DNA from: Pseudomonadota bacterium
Lineage (GTDB): Bacteria > Pseudomonadota > Gammaproteobacteria > Xanthomonadales > SZUA-38
Reading direction: 5' to 3'
Assembly: GCA_039033415.1 (NCBI GenBank)
Contig: JBCCCR010000011.1
Coordinates: 1-64,000 of the forward strand
DNA length: 64,000 nt
This document shows, piece by piece, positions 1 to 9,563 of this stretch. Numbering within the stretch: the first letter of the stretch is position 1; each line of letters opens with the position of its first letter. The translations under genes and the position numbers were made by a program. The notes beneath the pieces were generated by a model. That model made no database searches and was not told the DNA's origin. It worked only from the letters and a program-made list of their open reading frames with translations.

Positions 1-1
1 A

Positions 2-115
2 GACACCGAGGGCGTCGAAAACTGGCGTCACGGAATAAAGGACCCCGTCATGGGGCTGGGCGTGGATGGCCCCCCCGCGGTTGGTGCCGCGGGCGCCACC
101 ACCTCCGGGTTCTAG
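2..115 (+). CDS. 3' end of an unidentified upstream gene
   Basis: An open frame enters from the left edge and stops at TAG 113-115, giving 37 residues. Almost every third codon position is G or C, as in the clearly coding genes nearby, which is why I take it as a real gene end. The stop overlaps the AGGAG ribosome site of the RND permease that follows, so the two are probably one operon. The usual neighbour at this place is a periplasmic adaptor (HlyD/AcrA type), but the visible tail, rich in Gly, Ala and Pro, carries no recognisable motif, so the identity is inference from position only. Confidence 0.5.
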   Translation, partial: DTEGVENWRHGIKDPVMGLGVDGPPAVGAAGATTSGF

Positions 116-128
116 GAGACGAAAGACC

Positions 129-3100
129 ATGTGGTTATCCGATACCTCGGTCAAACGACCGGTGTTCGCCACCGTACTGTGCGCGCTGCTCCTGGCGTTC
201 GGCGTCCTGTCATTCCAGCAGCTGCCGCTTCGGGAGTACCCCGACGTGGCGGCCCCGATCGTGTCTGTCTCGACGGGTTATCCCGGCGCCTCAGCAGAAG
301 TGGTTGAAAAACGCGTCACCCAGCTGGTGGAAAGCGAGATCAGCGGCATCGAGGGCATCAAAGCGATCACCTCCCGCTCCCGCGATGAGTTCTCCAACAT
401 CAACATCGAGTTCGACCTGGGTCGGGGGATTGAAGACGCAACAAACGACGTGCGGGACCGCGTTTCGCGGATCCTTCGGCGGTTGCCCGACGACGTTGAT
501 CCGCCTCGGGTCGAGCGGCAAAACTCAGATGCTCGGCCGATCATGTATGTGACGATCAACAGCTCCGAATTTGGCCTGATGGAGCTGACCGACTACGTCG
601 AACGCTACGTCATCGACCGGTTTTCCAGCATCGCTGGCGTTTCCCAGATCAATGTTAACGGCGGTGGACGGCCGTCGATGCGCATCTGGATCGACCGTCA
701 GGCGCTGGCCGCGCGTGGACTGGCGGTCACCGACGTCGAGGAAGCGCTGCAGGCGGAAAACGTGGAGCTGCCGGCCGGGCGTATCGAAACCCGCGATCTG
801 GAATTCACCGTTCGCATGGGTCGCAACTACGTAACGGCAGACGACTTTCGGCGGCTGGTGCTGGCGACTGGGGATGACGGGCACAACATCCGGCTGGGCG
901 AGGTCGCCCGGGTAGAGGTGGGGCCGCGGGAACAGCGCCGCTTCTTCCGCACCAACGGCCAGGACGCCGTGGGGATGGGCATCATCAAGCAGTCCACCGC
1001 CAATACGGTCGAAGTGCTGACGGCGGTCACCGAGATGATGGGGCGGGTCGCCGACGACTTGCCGGACCACATGTCGATCGCACGGAGCCAGGACGATTCG
1101 GTCTTTATCCGCGCCGCCATTCGCGCGGTTTTTCTGACCATTGCGGCCACCGTCGGGTTGGTTGGACTGGTGATTCTGCTCTTCCTTGGGAACGTGCGGG
1201 CCACCCTGATCCCGGTGTTGACCATCCCGGTCTGTCTGATTGCGGCGTGCATTGCGCTGGCCGCGTTTGACCTGTCGGTCAATCTGATCACGCTGCTGGC
1301 GCTGGTGCTGTCCATTGGCCTGGTGGTGGATGACGCCATTGTGGTGCTCGAAAACGTGCATCGGCGTATCGACTCGGGCGAGCCGCCGCTGCTGGCGGCA
1401 TTTCGCGGATCGCGCCAGGTGGGTTTTGCGGTGATTGCCACCACGGCCGTCCTGGTGGCCGTATTTCTTCCGATTATTTTTCTCGACGACAACATCGGGC
1501 GAATCTTTTCCGAGCTGGCGGTGACTATCTCCGCCGCGGTGATTTTCTCCAGCGTGCTGGCGCTGTCGCTGGTGCCGATGCTTTGTTCGAAAATGCTGAA
1601 GCCCACCAACGACGGCAATCCGCTGTCGCGCTGGGTGGACGCGCGCTTCGATCGGATGGCGGCGGGCTACCAGCGCGCCGTAGGGTTTGCGCTTCGCCAG
1701 TCCTGGGCCTTCGTGGCGGGTTTGCTGGGTGTCGGCGTTGGCCTGTTCTGGCTGTTCCAGACCGTGCCTCAGGAGTACGCGCCGCAGGAAGACCAGGGCA
1801 TGTTTTACGTCCCGTTCAAGGCCCCGCAGGGCACCAGCATCGGCAAGATGGCTGGCTACATCCCGGAGCTGGAGGGGCCGATGCTGGAGCTGGTCGAGTC
1901 CGGCGACGTGCTCCGCGGAGTGACCATCATCCCCGGCTTCGGCGGGACCGCAGCCAATCAGGGTGTGCTGGCTGTGGGCATGCATGAGTTCGAGCCGGAC
2001 AAGATGAGCACGCAGGAAGCGATGGGCGAGCTGATGGGTCAGTGGCGCAACATTGCCGACCTGCGGATGTTTACCTTTATGCGGTCCGGCTTGTCCCGCA
2101 GCGGCGGCGGCCAGCCGGTTCAGTTTGTCATCGGCGGCCCCAGTTACGACGAGCTCGCACGCTGGCGGGACCTTATGCTCGACGCCGTGGCGGAAAACCC
2201 GGGCTTCTCGCGGGTTAGCTCTGACCTTGAAGAGACTCAGCCCCAGCTGATGGTGCGGGTCGACAAGGATCGCGCCGCCGCTCTGGGCGTCAGCGTGCGC
2301 AACGTTGGGCGCACGCTGCAGGCGATGATGACCGAGCAGGCCGTCACCACGTACGTGGTCGACGGCGAAGAGTATGACGTGGTGATTCAGGCGGTGGCGT
2401 CGCAGCGCGCAACGCCGTCAGATCTATCCAACATTTATGTGCGGTCCGACACCTCCGGCGAGCTGGTGTCGCTGAATAACCTGATCCAGGTGGAAGCCGT
2501 GGGGGGTGCCAGCAACCTCAACCGCTACAACCGCATTCGAGCATTGACGCTCTCGGCGAGCCTCAAAGAGGGGTATGCCCTGGGCGAGGCGCTCGATTAT
2601 CTGGTGGAGACGGTGCGGCGCGAGCTGCCCGCGGGTGCCCAGATCGACTACAAAGGCCAGTCGCTCGAATACAAGGAAGCCTCGGGAGCCATTTACTTTT
2701 CCCTGGGTATGGCGCTGCTGGTGGTGTTCCTGGTGCTTGCCGCTCAGTTTGAAAGCTTCAGTCAGCCGCTGGTGGTGATGATCACCGTGCCGCTGGCGAT
2801 CATCGGGGGGCTGCTCGGGCTGCTCGCGTCTGGCCTGACCTTCAACATCTTTAGCCAGATCGGCATTATTCTGCTGGTGGGAATCGCCGCCAAGAACGGC
2901 ATCCTAATCGTGGAATTTATCAACCAGCTTCGCGACAGCGGGCGCGACTTTGAGGAATCGATCCTCACCGCAGCGCGAATCAGGCTGCGCCCGGTGCTGA
3001 TGACAACCGTGTCAACCACCATCGGCTCAGTTCCGCTGATCCTGGCCACCGGACCGGGTTCCGAAGGCCGGATTGTCCTGGGGGTTGTGATGTTTTCCGG

Positions 3101-3251
3101 CGTGGCGGTCGCCACCGTGTTTACGCTGTTTATGGTGCCAGTGTTTTACAAGCTGCTGTCCCGCGGCTCAACCTCGCCCGAGGCGCTGTCCAAAGAGCTG
3201 GATGGTCTGCGCGAGGAGATGCCCAACCTCACGGTTGATCGGGGCGCTTAA
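129..3251 (+). CDS. RND-family multidrug efflux permease (AcrB/MexB type)
   Basis: This is the inner-membrane proton-driven pump of a tripartite efflux system, exporting drugs or other hydrophobic compounds together with an adaptor and an outer-membrane channel. The 1040 residues match the family length. It starts with the typical N-terminus SVKRPVFATV, has two halves each with a large periplasmic loop, and keeps the proton-relay residues: the Asp pair at 401-402 (GLVVDDAIVVLEN) and the transmembrane Lys at about 922 (AAKNGILIVEF). I chose ATG 129, 11 bases after AGGAG at 114-118, over ATG 66, which would add 21 Pro/Arg-rich residues not typical of the family. Substrate cannot be told from sequence. 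No outer-membrane factor gene is in view. Confidence 0.95.
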   Translation: MWLSDTSVKRPVFATVLCALLLAFGVLSFQQLPLREYPDVAAPIVSVSTGYPGASAEVVEKRVTQLVESEISGIEGIKAITSRSRDEFSNINIEFDLGRGIEDATNDVRDRVSRILRRLPDDVDPPRVERQNSDARPIMYVTINSSEFGLMELTDYVERYVIDRFSSIAGVSQINVNGGGRPSMRIWIDRQALAARGLAVTDVEEALQAENVELPAGRIETRDLEFTVRMGRNYVTADDFRRLVLATGDDGHNIRLGEVARVEVGPREQRRFFRTNGQDAVGMGIIKQSTANTVEVLTAVTEMMGRVADDLPDHMSIARSQDDSVFIRAAIRAVFLTIAATVGLVGLVILLFLGNVRATLIPVLTIPVCLIAACIALAAFDLSVNLITLLALVLSIGLVVDDAIVVLENVHRRIDSGEPPLLAAFRGSRQVGFAVIATTAVLVAVFLPIIFLDDNIGRIFSELAVTISAAVIFSSVLALSLVPMLCSKMLKPTNDGNPLSRWVDARFDRMAAGYQRAVGFALRQSWAFVAGLLGVGVGLFWLFQTVPQEYAPQEDQGMFYVPFKAPQGTSIGKMAGYIPELEGPMLELVESGDVLRGVTIIPGFGGTAANQGVLAVGMHEFEPDKMSTQEAMGELMGQWRNIADLRMFTFMRSGLSRSGGGQPVQFVIGGPSYDELARWRDLMLDAVAENPGFSRVSSDLEETQPQLMVRVDKDRAAALGVSVRNVGRTLQAMMTEQAVTTYVVDGEEYDVVIQAVASQRATPSDLSNIYVRSDTSGELVSLNNLIQVEAVGGASNLNRYNRIRALTLSASLKEGYALGEALDYLVETVRRELPAGAQIDYKGQSLEYKEASGAIYFSLGMALLVVFLVLAAQFESFSQPLVVMITVPLAIIGGLLGLLASGLTFNIFSQIGIILLVGIAAKNGILIVEFINQLRDSGRDFEESILTAARIRLRPVLMTTVSTTIGSVPLILATGPGSEGRIVLGVVMFSGVAVATVFTLFMVPVFYKLLSRGSTSPEALSKELDGLREEMPNLTVDRGA

Positions 3252-3394
3252 GGCGCTCCGTCTGCGCTGTAAACCTCATCGGGGGAGTGGTTGTGCGGCC
3301 GTTAGCCGGTCGGCTGATGCTCCGCAAGGTCTGGATTCGGCTGTGTGTGGGTGAGCCACCCGCCGGCTTGGCAGGTGGCCGGTAATGCAGTCGG

Positions 3395-4534
3395 TCAGGT
3401 GACCGGGATCGCCGCAACCATGTGCGAGATGCGCTTTCGCTGCATCTTCAGGCTGTACTCGAGCTCCCGCATCCGCGTACTGATAACGGTCTTGCTCCAT
3501 CGCTCCTGAAGATCGGCTCGCTTCTTCTGAACGCGCTGCACCTGCAGCTCCTGCCAGGCTTTGACGGTTGCCAGAAACTGCTCGTATTCGGCGTCCAGCG
3601 TATCGCGGAACGAAGTTTCGCCGGACTCGATACGGCTCAGTCGGGCCTGCGCGCGTTCGAACTGAAGCTTCACCTTAGCGCGCAGGATTTGAATCTTGGG
3701 CGTGCGGCGAAAATTCTTTGCCAGGCCGAACCAGCTGCAGACGTTGATAAACCATTTGTTCAGGTCGATCTGCCACCAGCGTACGCCGTTGCGATAGTCG
3801 CCTTCGAACATGTGGTGGAAGTTGTGGTAACCCTCCCCGCAGGTCACGAGCGCGATGAGCCAGTTATCGCGGGCCGTGTTTTCTTCGGTGTAGGGCTGCT
3901 TGCCCCACATGTGGGCCAGCGAGTTGATCATGAAGGTCACCTGATGATTCAGCACCAGCCGGGCGAAGCCGGCCAGCAGCAGGCAGCCCCAGAGGTCGCC
4001 GGCCATCCAGCCGATCAGGGCGGGGACGCCCAGGTTGGCGGCCCAGGTCAGCAGCCAATAGTTGCGATGCTGCCACATGACAATCGGGTCGCGCTTCAGA
4101 TCGGGCACCTTATCCAAGCCGATTCGCGCCGGTTCATAGTCGCGGATCATCCAGCCCATGTGGGCATACCAGAAGCCGCGTTTGATCGAGTGCGGGTCCT
4201 TTTCTTCCTCGTCGACATGGCGATGATGAACCCGATGCCGGGCCGACCACTGAAGGATGCTGTGCTGCAGGGCAAACGCGCCGCCGATGGCAAAAAACAG
4301 CCTTAGCAGCCAGTGAGCTTCATAGGTGCGGTGAGACCACAGCCGGTGATAGCCGGAGCCGATGGCGATGCCGCAGTAAACCCACAAGAGCAGGGCGCTG
4401 ATCCAGGCGGTGGCGGAGAAGTCGTTGAACCATGCGTAGACGGGCACCGCGGTGACCGTTACCACCGTGGTTACGGCAAACATGATGGTGGTGGCCCACT
4501 CGATGGGCGCCGCTGTTGTTTCTGAAGAACTCAC
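3395..4534 (-). CDS. Acyl-CoA / fatty acid desaturase (delta-9 type)
   Basis: This is a membrane di-iron desaturase that introduces a double bond into saturated acyl chains using oxygen. All three histidine boxes are present: HRLWSH at 63-68, HRVHH at 100-104 and HNFHH at 237-241. Hydrophobic segments flank the boxes as expected. The last ~90 residues are a charged, probably coiled-coil extension also known in gammaproteobacterial desaturases of this length (379 aa). It is transcribed divergently from the GT41-like gene. A TATGAT-like -10 (complement of 4574-4579) lies about 40 bp before the start, and a FNR-like palindrome lies further upstream at 4644-4657. The system is oxygen dependent, so redox regulation would make sense, but this is inference. 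Confidence 0.93.
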   Translation of the reverse strand: MSSSETTAAPIEWATTIMFAVTTVVTVTAVPVYAWFNDFSATAWISALLLWVYCGIAIGSGYHRLWSHRTYEAHWLLRLFFAIGGAFALQHSILQWSARHRVHHRHVDEEEKDPHSIKRGFWYAHMGWMIRDYEPARIGLDKVPDLKRDPIVMWQHRNYWLLTWAANLGVPALIGWMAGDLWGCLLLAGFARLVLNHQVTFMINSLAHMWGKQPYTEENTARDNWLIALVTCGEGYHNFHHMFEGDYRNGVRWWQIDLNKWFINVCSWFGLAKNFRRTPKIQILRAKVKLQFERAQARLSRIESGETSFRDTLDAEYEQFLATVKAWQELQVQRVQKKRADLQERWSKTVISTRMRELEYSLKMQRKRISHMVAAIPVT

Positions 4535-4643
4535 GATAGAAAAGCCTGAATAGTCAGCCGAAAACGACGGGTTATCATAGCATCGGAGATCGGCGGTTAC
4601 GTGTTAAATCGTTACATCAGGTATCGTCAGGCCCGTCGATCTC

Positions 4644-4657
4644 TTGACCTGGGTCAG
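4644..4657. promoter_or_regulatory. Candidate FNR/CRP-superfamily operator
   Basis: TTGACCTGGGTCAG is a 14-bp interrupted palindrome, one base away from TTGAC-N4-GTCAA, a form used by FNR/ANR-type regulators. It lies in the 200-bp divergent region between the desaturase and the TPR/GT41 gene. No biochemical support; a chance match cannot be excluded. Confidence 0.3.
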
Positions 4658-4733
4658 GATTTGCTTTGAACACCCGCCGTAGTCCCGCAAACTATTGATT
4701 AACATAATAATACCTGGCCAGGGTCAGCGTACG

Positions 4734-6851
4734 ATGGCGCCTGAGGATGCGCTGGCGGCGGCGCTGCGCTGGCATCAGGCTGGGCAGACGGCCGCCGCTC
4801 GAGCGGCTTATGACGCCATTTTGGCGGCGTTTCCCGAGCAAACCGAGGTGCTGCGGCTTTCGGCGGTGCTGCACCTCCAGCGAGGTGAACCGGCCGCCGC
4901 CGCGCAGCAGCTGGCAGACGCCCTGCGGCTGCAGCCCCAGCTCTCCGGTGCGCCGGAGGTCGAGCTGAAGCTCTTGCTAGCGCGGGCTCTCCGTGACAGC
5001 GGTAACCTCGTCAGCGCGCTGCAAACGCTGAACGAAACGGCGAGTCGCTATCCGGAAACCGCTCAGGTGTATGAGCAGCTGGGCGCCACTCATCATCTGG
5101 CCGGTCGGCTCGACGAGGCGACAAGCGCGTATCGTCGCGCCGTTGCGTTGGAACCCGGCGCGGCGGCGCTGAACGCCAATCTGGCTGCCGTGCTGGCGCA
5201 GGCGGGGGACGCTGAGGGTTCTCTTAAACACGCGGATGCGGCGCTGACGCTGGATCCGAGCCTCGGCCCGGCCTACAAGGTAAGAGGCACTGCGCTGGCA
5301 ACGCTCGGGCGCCCCGAGGAAGGGCGCGCGGCGCTGCAGCGCGCAGTGGAGCTGGCGCCTGAGCCGGACGGCTGGTACCAGCTCGGCGTGATTCTCGACG
5401 AGCTGGGGCAGTGGGACGATTCGCTGGCGGCCCAGGCCCAGGCGTTAAAACTTCAGCCAAATTTTGGGCCGGCGCTCAGCGAACATCTATTCCTGCAGCG
5501 GAGGCTCTGCCAATGGGCCGGGGCTGAGGCGCTGGCGTTGCGCTTCGAGGACGTCATGGATCAGGGTGCGCCTGGCCTCAAGCCGTTTTCGTACCTTTCT
5601 CAGGTGGATGATCCGCCGCGGCACGCGAGCTGCGCCAGGCTCTGGGCGGCCCAGATCCGAGAACGAGCGGCGTTTCTGCCGCGGCATTCACGGCCCGCTG
5701 AACCGCTGGCCTGGGACGGAACGCGGCCGCTTACGGTGGGCTACCTTTCTTCGGGATTTCATCGACACCCAACGGCCTGCCTGACGGCTGAGTACTTCGA
5801 ACGTACCGATCGTCACCGGTTTCGACAGGTTGCGTTTTCGGTGGGGCCGGACGACGGCAGCGGTCTGCGTTGGCGAATCCGAGACGCGATGGACCGGTTT
5901 CACGATCTCAACGGACAGCCTCTGGCCCGGATTGGTGAGGCCATCGCCAGTGAACAGGTGGATATCTTGGTGGACCTGCGGGGCTATGGCGGTGGTGCGG
6001 TGACCGAGGTGCTCGCGACGCGCCCCGCGCCCCTGCAGGTGAACTGGCTGGCCTATCCGGGAACCATGGGCGCCGATTTCATGGACTATGTGGTGCTGGA
6101 CCCGTTTGTGGCCACCGAGGAAGTCTTGGCTAACGTCGACGAGGCACCGGTGATTCTGCCGGGCAGCTACCAGCCGAGCGACAGCACACGCCGCTTCGAG
6201 GATCGCGTGCCGACCCGCGAAGCGTGCGGGCTGCCGGCGCAGGGAATGGTGTTTGTCAGCTTCAACAACTCGTATAAGTTCTCACCGACCATCTTCGGCG
6301 CATGGATGGCGATCCTCAGAGCGGTACCGGACAGCGTGCTGTGGCTGCTGGCGGGCAAAGCGGGCAGCAGCACCGACGCCAACCTGCGGCGCGAAGCGGT
6401 CCAGCAAGGTGTCGACCCCTCCCGGCTGGTGATGAGTCCCAAGCTACCGCATCTGGACTACCTGGCGCGGCTTTCGGTGGCTGATCTCTTTCTGGACACG
6501 TTGCCGTACAACGCCCACACCACGGCGTCCGATGCGCTGTGGGCCGGCTGTCCGGTGCTGACCTGCGCTGGGCGATCGTTTGCGGCCCGGGTCGCCGGCA
6601 GCCTGCTGACCAGCGCTGGGCTCAGCGAGCTTGTGGTAGAAAACCTGGAGGAGTATCAGCAGCTCGCGATCAGCCTGGGTATCAACCCTCAGCAGCTGGC
6701 AGCAGTGAAAACCCGGTGCGTGGCGGCCCGCGGCAGCCGGCTGTTCGACACCGCGCGCTTCTGTCGTGACCTGGAGCAGGGTTTTGTCGAGATGGCTAGC
6801 CGGGCGGCAGCTGGTCTGACGCCGGGGCCAATTGATCTCCGTCAGCGGTGA
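4734..6851 (+). CDS. TPR-repeat protein with GT41 (O-GlcNAc transferase / SPINDLY-like) catalytic domain
   Basis: Residues 1 to about 270 are tandem tetratricopeptide repeats, recognised by the A-x-Y-x-x-A and E-P-x-x-A patterns. The C-terminal ~430 residues match the bacterial OGT/SPINDLY transferase domain: VGYLSSGFHRHPTA, then a stretch reading DLRGYGGGA...RPAPLQVNWLAYPGTMGADF, and DLFLDTLPYNAHTTASDALWAG. Such enzymes transfer a sugar from a nucleotide sugar to proteins or glycans; the acceptor is unknown. An open frame continues upstream to a TTG at 4695, but I prefer ATG 4734 because the protein then begins at the first TPR-like helix. No strong ribosome site is visible for either. The last 56 bases overlap hemY on the opposite strand. 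Confidence 0.88.
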   Translation: MAPEDALAAALRWHQAGQTAAARAAYDAILAAFPEQTEVLRLSAVLHLQRGEPAAAAQQLADALRLQPQLSGAPEVELKLLLARALRDSGNLVSALQTLNETASRYPETAQVYEQLGATHHLAGRLDEATSAYRRAVALEPGAAALNANLAAVLAQAGDAEGSLKHADAALTLDPSLGPAYKVRGTALATLGRPEEGRAALQRAVELAPEPDGWYQLGVILDELGQWDDSLAAQAQALKLQPNFGPALSEHLFLQRRLCQWAGAEALALRFEDVMDQGAPGLKPFSYLSQVDDPPRHASCARLWAAQIRERAAFLPRHSRPAEPLAWDGTRPLTVGYLSSGFHRHPTACLTAEYFERTDRHRFRQVAFSVGPDDGSGLRWRIRDAMDRFHDLNGQPLARIGEAIASEQVDILVDLRGYGGGAVTEVLATRPAPLQVNWLAYPGTMGADFMDYVVLDPFVATEEVLANVDEAPVILPGSYQPSDSTRRFEDRVPTREACGLPAQGMVFVSFNNSYKFSPTIFGAWMAILRAVPDSVLWLLAGKAGSSTDANLRREAVQQGVDPSRLVMSPKLPHLDYLARLSVADLFLDTLPYNAHTTASDALWAGCPVLTCAGRSFAARVAGSLLTSAGLSELVVENLEEYQQLAISLGINPQQLAAVKTRCVAARGSRLFDTARFCRDLEQGFVEMASRAAAGLTPGPIDLRQR

Positions 6852-8013
6852 GCAGCGCCGGCCCGAGCGGCAGCGCAGATTTCTGGCTGGCCTGGCGGTA
6901 GCACGCTAGCGCGCCCTCGGTATCCCCCTGGTGGGCCTTGAGTTCCGCCAGCTCCGCCCAGGCGTCAGCGCTCGGGCTTAGGTTCACGCTGGTCTCCAGG
7001 TGCTCCTTCGCCTTGGCGTAACGCTCGCCCAAAACCAGCTGACGCCCCAGGTGACGGTGGAGGCCGGCGCTGTCCGGGTGTTTAGCCAGCCACTTTTCGA
7101 GCTGGGTCGTGAGCTTGGGATCCTCGCCGGCGGCGATCACAAAATGATCGAGCAGCTCGTCTGACCACTGTCGACCGAGCGCGGCCCGCAGATCTTTTTC
7201 CGCCATATCGGATGCACCCAGCGCCGCGGCGTTAGCCGCATAGGCTTTTAGGAACACCACCTCCTGACGCTGGCCGCGGCTGAGATTCTTCCACGAAGTG
7301 GTCAGAGCCGCTGAGTCCTGTGCGCCTTCCAGCGCCGCCAGCAGGGCCTTGTGTTCCAGCCGACTCTGCTGCTCGTCGTCGATGATCTTGGCCTTGGTCA
7401 GCGCCGGCGCGATCGCGGCCAGCTCGGTCCAGCGCTCCAGCTGCTCCAGGGCTCTCGCCTTGAGCTCCAGCACCCGCGGGCGGGTTTCTTTGGTTCGGCC
7501 GAGCTCGTTCAGCGTCGCCAGCGCTTCATCCGGGTGGTTGGCCGACAGCTGCAGGGACGCTCGGGTGATGAGGACCGAGTCGTGGGCCTTGCTGGACTGA
7601 TCAGCGTGCTGGAGATATTCGTCGGCGCGTCCCTCGTGTCCGGTCCCGGCGGCCGCCTGGGCGGCGCCGATATAGCTCAGGGCCGACTGGTCGCCTTTGC
7701 GCGCCGCCTTGGACAGCGCCTTTTCGGCTTTCTGCCAGTTGCCTTCCGACAGCGCGAGCATGCCGATCTCCAGCTGGGCTGCGGCTCGTCGCTGGAAAAA
7801 GCCCCGCACGGCGTTGCCGGGCAGGTACCAAAGCCAGATTCCCAGGCGGATCAGGATATACAGCGAAGCCAGCGACGCGAGCAGCACAAACACGTTCATC
7901 TCAATCGCCCAGCCGTCGGCGCGGATCAGAACATACCCCCGCAGTAGCGGCAGGGCCCAAATGGCCAGTAGGGCCAGGCCCACCGCGAGCACCAGCGCCA
8001 GCATAATTTTCAT
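6796..8013 (-). CDS. hemY: HemY-like membrane TPR protein of the haem operon
   Basis: The protein has two N-terminal membrane segments (about residues 1-30 and 40-65) and a long soluble part made of TPR-like helical repeats, the layout of proteobacterial HemY (405 aa here). HemY is encoded with hemX in haem operons; its role in late haem synthesis is not fully established, and it is not the oxygen-dependent protoporphyrinogen oxidase that shares the name in Gram-positives. It starts by a 4-bp ATGA overlap with hemX and is the last gene of the operon. It converges on, and overlaps by 56 bp, the GT41 gene; I see no terminator between them. Confidence 0.88.
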   Translation of the reverse strand: MKIMLALVLAVGLALLAIWALPLLRGYVLIRADGWAIEMNVFVLLASLASLYILIRLGIWLWYLPGNAVRGFFQRRAAAQLEIGMLALSEGNWQKAEKALSKAARKGDQSALSYIGAAQAAAGTGHEGRADEYLQHADQSSKAHDSVLITRASLQLSANHPDEALATLNELGRTKETRPRVLELKARALEQLERWTELAAIAPALTKAKIIDDEQQSRLEHKALLAALEGAQDSAALTTSWKNLSRGQRQEVVFLKAYAANAAALGASDMAEKDLRAALGRQWSDELLDHFVIAAGEDPKLTTQLEKWLAKHPDSAGLHRHLGRQLVLGERYAKAKEHLETSVNLSPSADAWAELAELKAHQGDTEGALACYRQASQKSALPLGPALLTADGDQLAPASDQLPPG

Positions 8014-9512
8014 CGGCCTTCCGCTCCGCCGGCGGGCGCTGACGCCGCGCGATCCGCCAAGTCTTCGGTGGCGCGGATGCTGCGCAGCTGTCGCAGGGCT
8101 CCGGAGATGTCAGGCAGTTCAGGGCTCAGCCGGGTTTCGGCGAGCCTGGCGAGCCTGGTCAGCGCGTCGGCCACCGGTTCAGCGTTGGTCTGGTAATACT
8201 CGGTGATCCAGTCACGGACCGCGGCCACCGAAGATTCAAAGAGTGCCTGCTCCCCTCGAGCGGCCGCAAGCTGCGCCACCTGGAGCTGGAGGCGAATGTT
8301 TTCCCGCAGCAACCGCTCTTCTTCCAGCGTCAGCAGCACGGTCGCGGTTTCCTTTTCTCGGTGCACCACCACAACGTTGGACAGAACCGACTTAAACCGA
8401 GCCCACCAGCCCTCTTCGGTCGTCTCCGGCACCAGCAGATTGGCGCCGCTGGCGTTGAGGCTGCGCCGTGCGTCCAGGGGCCATTCCGCCGAACTCCGGG
8501 CCAGTGCCAGCAGTTCGGTAGAGAGCGCCACCCGATCGGGCAGCTGAAGCTGACCCAAAGCCTGGCGGTGCTCAGCCAGGGCCTGCCGAACGGTGCTGTA
8601 AATCGGGTCGTCGACGCTGCTGAGCTGCTGGGCCGCCAGCGCCAGCGCGCGGCTGGCGCCGTCAGCGTCGCTAAAGAGACTCAGCCGTTCGGTGGCAGCC
8701 CGCAGCAGATATTCGGTTTCCGCCAGCGCGAGCTGGCTCGCCGCATCGCCGCGAGTATCAGCCAGGGCCCCCATGCTGGACTCCACGTGTCCGAGCCGCC
8801 TTTCAAACGCGCTAGCCGTGCGCCGGCTCGACTCCTCGATGCCGGCCAGGGTGGCATCGAGCCCCTCCCGGTCGGCCCGCAGCCGCTGATTCTGGCGTTT
8901 CACCTCGTCCAGATCCTGCTCCAGCGTGCTGCGCGCCTCGCCCAGACTCTTGCGGATCTCTGACAGGGCCGCATCGACCCGGCTTTCGAGCTCATCACCC
9001 TGGCCATCGAGGCGGGTGCCAAGCTGTCGTTCCTGGCTGGCCAGCTGGTTTTCCACCTGCTCGACGCGCGTGGTCAGTCGATTCTCGAGCTCCTGGCTAC
9101 GCTGCGTGATCAGGCCGCTGTAATCCGGCAGCTCGGGCTGCTCCGTCGGTCCTGCCGCGGAGCGTCCCTCGTACCACTGGTAGCCTGACAGGCCAGCGGC
9201 CCCGAGGGCGAGTAGCAGCGCAAGCGAAGCCATGCCGCCGCCTTTCTTGACGACAACCGGCGCCGGTTCGGTGGCGACTTCCCGTGTCGGTTCGCTGTTT
9301 TCCTGGGATTCGGCCGCTGCCTCAGCGAGATGGTCAGGCTCGCGCATGGGCTCGGGCTCCGGTTCTGGTTCGAGCTCTCGTTCGAGCTCTGGCGGGAGTT
9401 CATCGGGCGCTGAGGCTTCGGCGGAGTCCGAAACCTGCGGCAGCTCCTGGGTGTCCTCGCCGGCGGGCGATGCTTCAGCGGCGTCGTCCGCTTGGGGTTT
9501 TTGATCGTCCAT
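8010..9512 (-). CDS. hemX: HemX-like protein (uroporphyrinogen-III C-methyltransferase family, non-catalytic)
   Basis: The first ~90 residues are acidic, with runs of Glu-Pro, followed by one membrane segment (MASLALLLALGAAGLSGYQW, about 94-113), a coiled-coil stretch of about 120 residues and a C-terminal helical domain. This is the HemX architecture. HemX is an inner-membrane protein of haem operons with unproven function; it lacks the SAM methyltransferase domain. The Pro-Glu repeat near residues 40-58 is low complexity and may vary among strains. It lies 51 bp downstream of hemD and overlaps hemY by 4 bp. Confidence 0.88.
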   Translation of the reverse strand: MDDQKPQADDAAEASPAGEDTQELPQVSDSAEASAPDELPPELERELEPEPEPEPMREPDHLAEAAAESQENSEPTREVATEPAPVVVKKGGGMASLALLLALGAAGLSGYQWYEGRSAAGPTEQPELPDYSGLITQRSQELENRLTTRVEQVENQLASQERQLGTRLDGQGDELESRVDAALSEIRKSLGEARSTLEQDLDEVKRQNQRLRADREGLDATLAGIEESSRRTASAFERRLGHVESSMGALADTRGDAASQLALAETEYLLRAATERLSLFSDADGASRALALAAQQLSSVDDPIYSTVRQALAEHRQALGQLQLPDRVALSTELLALARSSAEWPLDARRSLNASGANLLVPETTEEGWWARFKSVLSNVVVVHREKETATVLLTLEEERLLRENIRLQLQVAQLAAARGEQALFESSVAAVRDWITEYYQTNAEPVADALTRLARLAETRLSPELPDISGALRQLRSIRATEDLADRAASAPAGGAEGR

Positions 9513-9563
9513 GGCGCGATTTTAGCGCAGTCTCGTCACTTCGCGCTTGCCACCGACCACGAT

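Noticed and set aside
525-1985. Long open frame antisense to the RND permease
   Set aside because: It lies wholly within a well-supported gene, its product is rich in His, Arg and Gln with no motif, and such frames arise from GC-rich codon bias.
3252-3394. Terminator between the RND gene and desaturase
   Set aside because: GCCACC/GGTGGC can pair near 3354-3378 but no T-run follows on either strand.
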